Part shown: piece by piece, positions 7,407 to 17,795 of the stretch | Numbering within the stretch: position 1 is the stretch's first letter | Layout: each line of letters starts with the position of its first letter | Assembly (NCBI GenBank): GCA_022565395.1 | Contig: JAIUMV010000002.1 | Coordinates: 1-64,000, forward strand | DNA from: Marinobacter sp. | Lineage (GTDB): Bacteria > Pseudomonadota > Gammaproteobacteria > Pseudomonadales > Oleiphilaceae | DNA length: 64,000 nucleotides | Direction of reading: 5' to 3' | Translations under genes and position numbers: made by a program | The notes under the pieces: model-generated | Database searches by the model: none | The model's input: the letters and a program-made list of their open reading frames with translations, nothing else | Told to the model about the DNA's origin: nothing

Positions 7407-8165
7407 TCAGCGCGTACGAATCGTCATGCTGGAGGCGGGATCAAATCGAATGTCATGCAGACTGACATTGCCCATGGCTGGCAAGTGACTGCCGCTTACC
7501 CGGATGTTATCCATCCGCACCTCTTCGATACGCTCTGGCAACGCCAGCTTCAGCCCGCCATCGGCGAGTATCTGGTAGCGCGGCCGGTCTTCGCTGTAGT
7601 GCACGCCGGTCACCGTGAGGTCGGAGTCCAACAGATTCAACACGGGCACAAAGGTATGAGCGACAAGTGCCAGACCAGCCCTCGCATCTGGCTCAAGCTC
7701 CGCAACCAGGTCTTCACCACCGACACTGTCAGCAGCCCGGCCCGCCATCAATGTTGCCTCGGTCAGGCGTTCCAGAAATGCGTCCCGACCCTGGCCGGTC
7801 ACCTGGTCAAGATCCGCATCGGAAAGCGGCTGAATGCGGCTGCCGAAATGATGTAATTCCCCCGCCCTGGCGGGCTCCGCCGTCGGCGAACTTGCCGTCG
7901 ATGCAAGGGAAATGGCTGGCTGCAAGGGTACGGCGACCATAGCGATAAAGGCTGCCGCGCGACGATAGCGGCTCTGGTGCTTCAGCACCCGATCAAGATC
8001 TCTTTGGGCAATGGCACCAGAAGATACCAGCAACTCCCCCAGACGAACCTGGGTTCTGCGCTGTGTCTGCAACGCCGCTTCTAGCTGCGCTTCATTCAGA
8101 TAACCGCGGCTGACAAGCAGGCGGCCGAGACGGGACTTTTCCTGATAGGATTGAGGGTTGTTCAC
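7407..8165 (-). CDS. membrane protein with N-terminal MshEN c-di-GMP-binding domain
   Basis: A 252-aa protein. Residues 12-35 and 41-64 are two 24-residue motifs fitting RLGxx[LVI][LVI]xxG[LVI][LVI]xxxxLxxxLxxQ, joined by exactly five residues. This is the MshEN cyclic-di-GMP receptor fold known from pilus and secretion ATPases. The only departure is Tyr22 in the first motif. No ATPase follows. Instead there is one hydrophobic segment (about 70-88), a short Ser/Ala/Pro stretch, the motif LSDADLDQVTGQ seen in some FilA-like pilus proteins, and a beta-rich C-terminus. The predicted topology is receptor domain inside, C-terminus outside. It converges on flgN from its own promoter. The domain call is strong; the function is unknown. 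Confidence 0.8.
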   Translation of the reverse strand: MNNPQSYQEKSRLGRLLVSRGYLNEAQLEAALQTQRRTQVRLGELLVSSGAIAQRDLDRVLKHQSRYRRAAAFIAMVAVPLQPAISLASTASSPTAEPARAGELHHFGSRIQPLSDADLDQVTGQGRDAFLERLTEATLMAGRAADSVGGEDLVAELEPDARAGLALVAHTFVPVLNLLDSDLTVTGVHYSEDRPRYQILADGGLKLALPERIEEVRMDNIRVSGSHLPAMGNVSLHDIRFDPASSMTIRTR

Positions 8166-8343
8166 GCATCGTCTCCGTATGAAAACCTAACGTCCACTGG
8201 ACAACCTACTCAGCGTTATCACAACAGTGTAATCCAAGGTGCCAGATATGCACGGCCGGCAGCTCCTTACCCGGTTGATACTCTGATAAAATCAGGGCAA
8301 GTTCCACAGGACTCCTGTTAATAAAAGCACGAGGAAAGTAACA

Positions 8344-8970
8344 ATGGCGAGTTTGTTGGTGAAAAACGGTGTAAAACCCATCAGCTTTGTGACCCAGTTC
8401 TTCGCGGCACTGGTACTGTTGTTGGCCGGACTGGCATCTCAGGCCGCGAGCGCCGACACAGACGCCTTACCCAGAGTCACCGTCGACACCAATCACGGCG
8501 AGTTTGAACTAACCCTGCGTCCGGATGTGGCACCTGAAACGGTTGCCAACTTCCTAGCCTATGTGGATGAGGGCTTCTATGACGACACCATCTTCCACCG
8601 TGTCATCCCCGGCTTTATGGTCCAGGGCGGTGGCTTCAATGACATGATGCGGCAAAAACCAACCCGCAGCGCCATCCGTAATGAAGGCAGCCCCACCGTT
8701 AAAAACCTGCGGGGCAGCATTGCCATGGCCCGCACCAACAATCCCCATTCCGCTACATCCCAGTTTTTCATCAACCTGGTGGATAATCCGCACCTGAACG
8801 CCAGCGGACGAGGTGCGGGCTATGCGGTGTTTGGCAAGGTGACATCAGGCATGGGAGTGATTGACAGCATCGCCCAGGTGGCAACCGGACAACAGGCCGG
8901 GCATGCCAATGTACCGGTGCAACCCGTACGTATTCTGACTGTTCGTCGTGTAGCCGCAGATACTGAGTAG
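8344..8970 (+). CDS. exported cyclophilin-type peptidyl-prolyl isomerase
   Basis: A 208-aa PpiA-like enzyme that speeds proline cis-trans isomerisation during folding. A signal-like N-terminus (about 1-38, with a hydrophobic run AALVLLLAGLASQAASA) suggests a periplasmic site. The cyclophilin core then shows FHRVIPGFMVQGGGF and SATSQFFINL, including the catalytic Arg in FHRVI. The insert typical of cytoplasmic PpiB is not obvious. The start follows GAGGAAAG. mnmC begins three bases after its stop, so the two are probably co-transcribed. Confidence 0.92.
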   Translation: MASLLVKNGVKPISFVTQFFAALVLLLAGLASQAASADTDALPRVTVDTNHGEFELTLRPDVAPETVANFLAYVDEGFYDDTIFHRVIPGFMVQGGGFNDMMRQKPTRSAIRNEGSPTVKNLRGSIAMARTNNPHSATSQFFINLVDNPHLNASGRGAGYAVFGKVTSGMGVIDSIAQVATGQQAGHANVPVQPVRILTVRRVAADTE

Positions 8971-8973
8971 GCT

Positions 8974-10851
8974 ATGACCGAAACAGCAGAAATCCGCACC
9001 GGGCCAGCGTCTCCGGGCTTGCCCTATGCTGACATTGAGTGGCAGGATGGCCAACCCGTATCCCGTCTTTTTGGAGACGTCTACTTCAGTAAAGACAATG
9101 GGTTAGAGGAAACTCGTTATGTTTTTCTTCAACATAATAAGTTGCCCGAGCGGTTTGCTGAGGTTCCTACAGGCGGCTGCTTTACCGTCGCAGAAACCGG
9201 CTTTGGTACTGGCCTGAACTTCCTTGCCTGCTGGCAGGCCTGGCGCGCCAGCCACCGAGAACCCGGTGCAGTACTGCACTTCGTATCCACGGAAAAATAC
9301 CCCCTGAGCCACCAGGACCTGAGCCGAGCGCTTGCACTGTGGCCCGAGTTGCAGCCGCTGGCGGATGCCTTGCTGGCCCAGTATCCACCCGCTGTAGCCG
9401 GCTGCCACCGTCTGGTGTTTGATGAGGGCGCAGTGCGCCTTACCCTTTGGCTGGGGGATGCCCTGGCGGCCTTTCAGTGCCTGACATTCAATGCCGACGC
9501 CTGGTTTCTCGATGGCTTCGCACCGGCACTTAACCCGGACCTTTGGCTCGACGCCATGGCGGAACTGCTTGCGCAGCACAGCAACCCAGGCACCACTCTG
9601 GCGACGTTCACAGCGGTGGGTGATGTCAGGCGCAGGCTTCAGGCCAGCGGCTTTACCATGCGCAAAGTGCCCGGCTACGGCCGTAAACGGGACATGATTT
9701 GCGGTGAATTCTCTGCCGCCCCTTCTGTACAGCCAACACACGCACCCCGCACAGCCCTGTTAATCGGTGCCGGCGTGGCCGGCGTTACCCTGGCCCGCAG
9801 CCTGGCCGAACGCGGCATTCAGGTGCAGCTGATTGACAGTTATCCGGCCCCTGGGCCCAAACCAGAGATCAATCCCCAGGGTGCCCTATACGTAAAACCA
9901 GGGGTGGATTACACCCAACAGACCCAGCTTGCAGTAACCGCCCTCACCTTTAGCCAGCGCTACTACCGGCGCATTGGCACCTCCGCGTTTCATGGCACCG
10001 GTCTGCTACAGCTGGCGTACGATGACCAGGAGGCAGCCCGGCAGGCAAAACTGTTGGCTCGCAGCAGCTATCCGCCAGATGTCTTCCAGCCTGTCAGCGC
10101 TGAGCAAGCAACTCAGCTCACGGGCGTGCCACTGCAGCGAGGTGGCCTTTGGTTTCCTGCCAGCGGCTGGATCGCTACCGGCACGCTCCGTCACGAGCTG
10201 CCCCAACACCCACAGATCTCCTGCCACTATCAGCAGGAGGTAACCGCTATTGAGCAGCGTGACGGCCAATGGCACGCCACCACTGACTGCCAGACCTTCA
10301 GCGGTGACATAATCGCTCTCTGTGGCGGCTTCCGCACTCCCGCCTTGCTGCCTAACGGCAGCGACTACCGGCTCAAAGCCATCCGTGGCCAGGTCTCGCT
10401 GATACCGGAGAACGCACTGGGACGCCCTGCCGCCGTGATCTGTGGTCAGAAGTATCTGAGCCCGGCACTGCACGGACAGTGTCTCGTTGGCTCTACCTTC
10501 GATTTGCACAGTCAGGCCCAGGAACCTGACGAGGCGAGCCATCGTGATAATCTGAATGGACTCACGGAAACCGTGCCTGACATATGGCAGGATGAAATTG
10601 TCAGCATGGCGGATCTCAGAGGGCTGGTGGGTTTCCGTTGCACCACGCACGATTACCAACCGGTTGCTGGCCCGCTTAACAGCGAGGATGATGGTTGCTA
10701 TGTACTGAGCGGCCTGGGCAGTAAAGGACTTAGCTTTGCCCCCCTGTTGGCGGAGTGGCTGGCAGATGTGATCAGCGGACAACCGCAATGCCTGCCGCTG
10801 GAACTGCAGCGTCGGGTCGCAGTGGAACGGTGTCTGAAAACGGCGCGCTAG
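8974..10851 (+). CDS. mnmC: MnmC, bifunctional tRNA wobble-uridine modification enzyme
   Basis: A 625-aa two-domain enzyme that finishes the mnm5s2U34 modification in tRNAs for Lys, Glu, Gln and others. The N-terminal methyltransferase half (about 1-245) carries the SAM motif FTVAETGFGTGLNFL and WFLDGFAPALNPDLW. The C-terminal oxidoreductase half starts with the FAD-binding LLIGAGVAGVTLARSLAERG and ends with LSGLGSKGLSFAPLLAEW. The C-terminal part removes the carboxymethyl group and the N-terminal part then methylates the amine. Length and fusion are standard for gammaproteobacteria. Confidence 0.95.
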   Translation: MTETAEIRTGPASPGLPYADIEWQDGQPVSRLFGDVYFSKDNGLEETRYVFLQHNKLPERFAEVPTGGCFTVAETGFGTGLNFLACWQAWRASHREPGAVLHFVSTEKYPLSHQDLSRALALWPELQPLADALLAQYPPAVAGCHRLVFDEGAVRLTLWLGDALAAFQCLTFNADAWFLDGFAPALNPDLWLDAMAELLAQHSNPGTTLATFTAVGDVRRRLQASGFTMRKVPGYGRKRDMICGEFSAAPSVQPTHAPRTALLIGAGVAGVTLARSLAERGIQVQLIDSYPAPGPKPEINPQGALYVKPGVDYTQQTQLAVTALTFSQRYYRRIGTSAFHGTGLLQLAYDDQEAARQAKLLARSSYPPDVFQPVSAEQATQLTGVPLQRGGLWFPASGWIATGTLRHELPQHPQISCHYQQEVTAIEQRDGQWHATTDCQTFSGDIIALCGGFRTPALLPNGSDYRLKAIRGQVSLIPENALGRPAAVICGQKYLSPALHGQCLVGSTFDLHSQAQEPDEASHRDNLNGLTETVPDIWQDEIVSMADLRGLVGFRCTTHDYQPVAGPLNSEDDGCYVLSGLGSKGLSFAPLLAEWLADVISGQPQCLPLELQRRVAVERCLKTAR

Positions 10852-10919
10852 TCACAGATCGGCTGTCAAGAAAACCTGAATGCTGCCGATAAAGGTGGGA
10901 GAAACGCAGGATATCCGCT

Positions 10920-11552
10920 ATGGCAATATTCGTCAGTGAACCGGGCCGCCCTATCGGCACGCGACTACCGGAGGTGTTCCGCGGGCAACGCGTGGGCACC
11001 GTAGACGAGTTGAATGAGTCCCGCGCCATCCATGAAAGCCGCATGGAAGAATCCGGCGGCATCAAGGATCAGGCGCAGCGGGTTATTGCCAAGCGCGCGT
11101 TCCGCGAGTATGGCGAGCAGGCCGCGGGTAATCCGGACACCGCCCGCGCGTATCTGCCAGTGTCTCGCATTTGTACGCCTGCGCTCTTCTCCTTACCAGC
11201 CACCGCCACCCTGGCTGAAGCCCTGATGGAAATGGAGGAGCACAGCATCCACCACCTGACCATTACGGCGGATGGCGCCGTGGCTGGCTTGGTGGACTAT
11301 AAATGGATACTGCAGTGGTTGTTTGAGCACCAGAAAAATCCGGCCAGCCAGACCTTTACCCACATTGAGCTACCCGCCTTCCTGACGGTTACGCCGGAAA
11401 CAGACGCCCATCAGCTGGCGAGACTCATGCTTGCGCACCAGCTCAGCGCCGGACTGGTCATTGACAGCCTTGGCAAACCCACGGGCATTGTCACCAGCAC
11501 CGACTTCCTGCGGCTCTACGCTAATCTCAGCCGCCACGAAGGCACTGTCTAG
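10920..11552 (+). CDS. CBS-domain protein
   Basis: A 210-aa protein whose last 135 residues form a CBS pair: VSRICTPALFSLPATATLAEA ... SIHHLTITADGAVAGLVDY, then LTVTPETDAHQLARLML ... AGLVIDSLGKPTGIVTSTDFL. CBS pairs bind adenosine nucleotides and act as energy or ion sensors. The first 70 residues (charged, including HESRMEESGGIKDQAQRVIAKRAFREYGEQ) match nothing I recognise. There is no transporter, kinase or IMPDH partner nearby, so the target is unknown. It converges with the large lipoprotein gene. Confidence 0.85.
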   Translation: MAIFVSEPGRPIGTRLPEVFRGQRVGTVDELNESRAIHESRMEESGGIKDQAQRVIAKRAFREYGEQAAGNPDTARAYLPVSRICTPALFSLPATATLAEALMEMEEHSIHHLTITADGAVAGLVDYKWILQWLFEHQKNPASQTFTHIELPAFLTVTPETDAHQLARLMLAHQLSAGLVIDSLGKPTGIVTSTDFLRLYANLSRHEGTV

Positions 11553-11583
11553 CCCCCAGCGCGCCTTTTCAGGGCGCAGGGGG
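11553..11583. terminator. convergent hairpin between CBS gene and lipoprotein gene
   Basis: CCCCC/GGGGG outer arms (553-557, 579-583) enclose GCGCC/GGCGC (561-565, 573-577) around a T-rich loop. It begins right after the CBS stop and covers the last codons of the opposite gene. It may end transcripts from both sides, though T-runs are lacking. Confidence 0.4.
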
Positions 11584-14331
11584 ATTCAGTAGCCGGCCTT
11601 CTCCATTCAGCACGTCCAGTCGATAACTGCGATTGGCCTCTGGTCCAACCGACACCAGCGCTACAATTTTGGCATCCCGATAAAAGCTCAACGCCCGTAC
11701 GTCACTGTCTGCCTCATCACGCTGTATGCGCCAGAGCTCCATCAAACCATCATCGTCACCACTGGCAGCGACACGGGCATAGATCGCCTGATGAGCGCCT
11801 GCCAGCCCCCCTTCCGGTGAAAACACGCCCTGCGTTCGACCACCCACCACCAGGTCACCATCAAATGCGGTCAGGCGCGAGAAAAACTGGTTGAACTGAT
11901 CGTCGGCGTCGTTAAGGGTAAGCGCCCCTTCCAGTACCGCCGGGGTTCGGTAGTTCAACAAAAAGCCTGCCTGAGAGTCTTGCGCCGCACGGCGCAGGGC
12001 TGAGGCTTGGCCGGCTCCCTGAGTCTCGGTCAACTCACGACGATAACGGGCCTGGGCGTTGCCCAGCAACCAGATACGCTCACCGATATAGGCACCTTGC
12101 TGCACCACATCATCACCTGACGTGCCTACCTGGCGCAGGTTGGACACATTATCCGCCGCTGTCCCGTTGTAAAAAAACATGTCGACACCGCCGAGCTGGG
12201 GATCGTCGCCCATTTGGCCACGGGTGTTGCCAAGCACCATACCGCCCCCGCTGACCAGCCCTAAACCCCGGACCTGCTCATCCAGCCCTGTACCCACCTG
12301 CTGCGTCCAGGCGATGAGACCTGCCGGACCCTCAGCGGTGTTTTCTGTATCAATGCGCTGCAAAAAACTGTCCATGCCGCCTCGGTGTGTGCGTTGCGGC
12401 CAGGCACCGGTTGTCTCACCTGCCACATAGACGTTGCCGGCACCATCCAGAGCAACAGCCCTCACCAGGTCATCACCAGCCGTGCCGGACTGTTTGACCC
12501 AAAGCTCCGTGTATGAAAGTTCGGCGCCATCACGGCGATACTTCGCCACCGCCACATCGCTGCCCCCGGCATTGGCATGACCTGCAAATGCCGCGTCCGT
12601 ACTCCAGCTAATGGCAAGTTCACGCCGGGTGATATTTTGATCGGCACCCACATTTACACTGCGCAACACGAATGCGGCTTTAGGTTCCATCCCCTCTGCC
12701 AGGGTGGCATCATCAATAACCACCCGCTCCATGCCGGCCATCGGCGAGCCATCACGCTCAAAGACACTGAAGGCCACCAATCGATCATCGGGCTGATAGC
12801 CAACAACAAAGATGCGTCCGGTTTCACCCACCACCATGTCGGTGGCTACAAAATCCACAGGGAACACCCGTGGATCCGTAAAGTCGTTGATATGCAGTCG
12901 CAATCCCTGATCGCCTCTGGCGGCGTAAAAAGGACGGCCATCCTGGTACCGTTCATTGACGGTAATGACCGCCAACTTGTCGTTTAGCAAACCTTCGCGG
13001 ACCACGCGGTTCTCAGCGGTAACCCGGAACATTACCTCGTCGGTATCCGGCGGGAAAACAAGCTCGTCGCCGGGTACCCAGCCACCATTGTCCTCCACCT
13101 CGATAAAGTAATCCTGATCCATACCGAAGATGGCCGTCGACGTGTTGCCACGCCCCAGTCGCACCCGGTAAGCCTGCTCCCGCGCACCACTAAGCACGGC
13201 CCGGTAGGTCTCTGTGGCCTGATCATTGATGGCATCACTGCTGAACCCCGCCAGGGTTTCAAAACGTACGGTCGGGGCATTGTCCTCGATGCGCAAGCCC
13301 TGGCGCACCGGTGCCTGATTGCTGCTCAAGGCCGCCAGGCCGCTGCGCACCTCTGTCAGGGCAATGCGGAAAAATTTGGTGGGCTCGGCAAAGTTGTCAT
13401 TGATCACTTCAAGGCGGATATAACACTCGGCAATGCCTGGCGCCAGGGTGATAACCCCCCGTGTCAGGAAGCCTTCCTCATCCTCTTGATAAACCAGGTA
13501 GTCGGGTACTGGCAGGGTGCTTTCGCTGTCGCTGCCCAGCGCCACAATATCCCGGCCCAGGATCGCCCGTTCCCGATTGGTATTACTGAAATCACAGCGC
13601 TGATGAGGGGGATTAAAATCGCCCTGGTCACAGGCTTCGGGGTTGTAGTCTGATTCCAGCTGGAAGGCGACCTTGATTTCAGTGACAGAGGGACGCTCCA
13701 GCAATACCCGCACGTAGACCGGGTTGGTGGGCAGGGTAAGGTCTTCGCTACCAATGACCTCGCCGTCGTCATTATAGGTGTTGACGGTAAAGGAGTGGCT
13801 ACCCAGCTCATCCAGATCAGGCGATTCACAAACGCCGTCGAGCCCGGCATTTGCAGGCGGATCAAAGGACTCACCTTCTATGAACGGCGTAGAATCCAGA
13901 GACAGGCGGTTCTCTCTGACCTGTATGTCAAAACTTTGCTGGCCGGAGCGACGACCATCGTTGGCAACCAGGGTGATATTGGTGTAATTGCCCAGATCCG
14001 CTGTACCACGATTGCCGCCACTGACACCCGGCACGCCACGCATTATAATTCCCTGCCGGGCCTTGTTGCTGGTATCTTCCAGAGCCAGCCAGGAAGGGGC
14101 GTTGCTCAGGCTGTAATCAAGAATGCCTTCACCACCATCACCGCCAAAATTGTAATAGTATTCAGCGCCGAGGTAGGCAATGGGGGCGGGACGCCCAAGC
14201 ACACTGGGCGCGTCCGGTTTCTGCTCGGTTTTACAGGCGGCCAGGGCGGCCGTTAACAGCAACAACAGCAGGACCCGCGGGGTGGTGACGGCGCAGGCAC
14301 GTCCAATCGAAGCGCGAAACATGGCTTGCAT
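11569..14331 (-). CDS. large secreted lipoprotein with Calx-beta-like and beta-propeller regions
   Basis: A 920-aa lipoprotein. The signal sequence ends in the lipobox LAAC (Cys33). Residues about 45-145 resemble a cadherin-like Ig domain (YYYNFGGDGGEGILDYSLS, APSWLALED). The middle contains strands typical of Calx-beta domains, for example EPTKFFRIALTEVRSGLA. The C-terminal 400 residues carry propeller-type repeats such as GNVYVAGETTG and a following QQVGTGLDEQVRGLGLVSGG, like SBBP/lactonase-type blades. It is probably an outer-membrane-anchored or surface protein. No enzyme motif is seen. It stands alone, with no secretion partner alongside. Confidence 0.72.
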   Translation of the reverse strand: MQAMFRASIGRACAVTTPRVLLLLLLTAALAACKTEQKPDAPSVLGRPAPIAYLGAEYYYNFGGDGGEGILDYSLSNAPSWLALEDTSNKARQGIIMRGVPGVSGGNRGTADLGNYTNITLVANDGRRSGQQSFDIQVRENRLSLDSTPFIEGESFDPPANAGLDGVCESPDLDELGSHSFTVNTYNDDGEVIGSEDLTLPTNPVYVRVLLERPSVTEIKVAFQLESDYNPEACDQGDFNPPHQRCDFSNTNRERAILGRDIVALGSDSESTLPVPDYLVYQEDEEGFLTRGVITLAPGIAECYIRLEVINDNFAEPTKFFRIALTEVRSGLAALSSNQAPVRQGLRIEDNAPTVRFETLAGFSSDAINDQATETYRAVLSGAREQAYRVRLGRGNTSTAIFGMDQDYFIEVEDNGGWVPGDELVFPPDTDEVMFRVTAENRVVREGLLNDKLAVITVNERYQDGRPFYAARGDQGLRLHINDFTDPRVFPVDFVATDMVVGETGRIFVVGYQPDDRLVAFSVFERDGSPMAGMERVVIDDATLAEGMEPKAAFVLRSVNVGADQNITRRELAISWSTDAAFAGHANAGGSDVAVAKYRRDGAELSYTELWVKQSGTAGDDLVRAVALDGAGNVYVAGETTGAWPQRTHRGGMDSFLQRIDTENTAEGPAGLIAWTQQVGTGLDEQVRGLGLVSGGGMVLGNTRGQMGDDPQLGGVDMFFYNGTAADNVSNLRQVGTSGDDVVQQGAYIGERIWLLGNAQARYRRELTETQGAGQASALRRAAQDSQAGFLLNYRTPAVLEGALTLNDADDQFNQFFSRLTAFDGDLVVGGRTQGVFSPEGGLAGAHQAIYARVAASGDDDGLMELWRIQRDEADSDVRALSFYRDAKIVALVSVGPEANRSYRLDVLNGEGRLLNPPAP

Positions 14332-14520
14332 GTAAGAACATCCGTTATCAGGGCTTTTTGTTATTCAATCCCCGTGGCAGTGCCGATTCGGCTACAGATC
14401 AGCATCCGGAGCCGGCACCGTCGGGCCTGGCGCTGTTTACACACGGTTACCGTCTGCACCATGGTAATGAAATTATACCAATGGCGACCTGCGCGAGTTC
14501 TCAGATTCAGTCATGACCCG

Positions 14521-16557
<2,037 letters not shown>

Positions 16558-17604
16558 TCAGTTCTGACGATAGGCGTTGGCTGAGCGACGTTTACGCTCA
16601 TACTCTCGGATTCGGTTTCGGCAATGTTCGATGGTTTGCGCCGTCATCACACTGCGACGCTCATCCTTCAGTTCACCACCAAAATTCTTGACCACACACT
16701 GAGCCGTTTCCAGCATGTAATCGAAGGCCTGCATGGCATTGGATGGTCCCGGCAGGCTCATAAAGAAGCTGATACCCGGCGTTGCAAAGGTGCTGGTGTC
16801 GTCAACATTAAAGGTACCGGGTGCAACGGCATTGGCAACACTGAACTGTACCGGGGTGGTGGTATCGTTTTCTTCGTGGCGATGAAGGATATCCATGTCA
16901 CCGTGTTCAAGCCCGCACACCGTCAGCAGCTTGGCCAGCGCTTCACCAGGAAAGCGCCCTTCCCTCGCATGCACATTGATTACAATGACTTCCTGGGCTT
17001 GCGGACGATTGGTTCCGGCCAAAGGGCGTTGAGGCACAGACGCCGCGACAGGCGCAGGCGCTGCTACTTCTGGGGTAATGGTGGCGTTCGATACAGGCTC
17101 GTCAGCTTCTGCCGCGGGCTCCAACAGCTCTGGCATTGCCGTCTCTGCAGGCGCCTGCGTCCGTTCCGCCCACAGGAAATCTGTATCTGCAGACTCTGCA
17201 GGCACCGGTCTGGCTTCACCAAGGGTAGCGTCTTCCAGCAAGGGTTCATCATCCAGTGCAGAAAATCCCTGCTCGCTGCCGAAATCTTCCTCCACCGGGG
17301 TGAAACGCTCAGGTACCTTGTCGGCAATCACTGGCCGAGTGGGTTTGGGCGGCACTTTGGTGAACGGACTCTGGCCCCGCTCCCGCCGTTGATAGCGCTC
17401 AGGGTCCACCGGACGGGCGCCGCCATTGGGCAGTTCCGGATTATAGTCTTCGTCCAGCGGTGAGCCTTCCAGGTCATCCGCGCCCATACCCGACGAAATG
17501 GTCAGCGCATCTTTGCGGGCACGCCGCATGCGCCGGTAGCCATCAACGACAATGCCCACGATAACCAGGGTACCTATGGCAATTAGCCATTCCCTTACTG
17601 ACAT
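16558..17604 (-). CDS. zipA: ZipA, cell division protein tethering FtsZ to the membrane
   Basis: A 348-aa inner-membrane protein. The N-terminal anchor (about residues 5-25, IAIGTLVIVGIVVDGYRRM) is followed by a basic patch and a long Pro/Ala/Glu-rich linker (about 40-200). The FtsZ-binding domain (about 205-335) follows, with VIVINVHAREGRFPGEALAK, FNVDDTSTFATPGISFFMSL and the closing CRNRIREYERKRRS. It stabilises the FtsZ ring at midcell. It lies between smc and ligA on one strand, with a 191-base gap after smc that may hold its own promoter. Confidence 0.94.
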   Translation of the reverse strand: MSVREWLIAIGTLVIVGIVVDGYRRMRRARKDALTISSGMGADDLEGSPLDEDYNPELPNGGARPVDPERYQRRERGQSPFTKVPPKPTRPVIADKVPERFTPVEEDFGSEQGFSALDDEPLLEDATLGEARPVPAESADTDFLWAERTQAPAETAMPELLEPAAEADEPVSNATITPEVAAPAPVAASVPQRPLAGTNRPQAQEVIVINVHAREGRFPGEALAKLLTVCGLEHGDMDILHRHEENDTTTPVQFSVANAVAPGTFNVDDTSTFATPGISFFMSLPGPSNAMQAFDYMLETAQCVVKNFGGELKDERRSVMTAQTIEHCRNRIREYERKRRSANAYRQN

Positions 17605-17795
17605 ACGGTGTCGGTCCTATTGCTGTATGAAACTTGGCTAGCCTCTGAAAAACTCGCGGCGATGCCGCCTCCAGCCCTTCAGATGATTCCTTGACATAAC
17701 TTTAATTAACCCGCAGCCAAGGCACAACGGCTGTGCAGCCAGAATGGCCGAATTGTCATGCAAATGGCCAGTTTATGACCATTCAGCGGGCGCCG

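Noticed and set aside
8275-8292. TTGATA followed by GATAAAAT before the cyclophilin gene, considered as a promoter
   Set aside because: The spacing between the boxes is far too short for a sigma-70 promoter.
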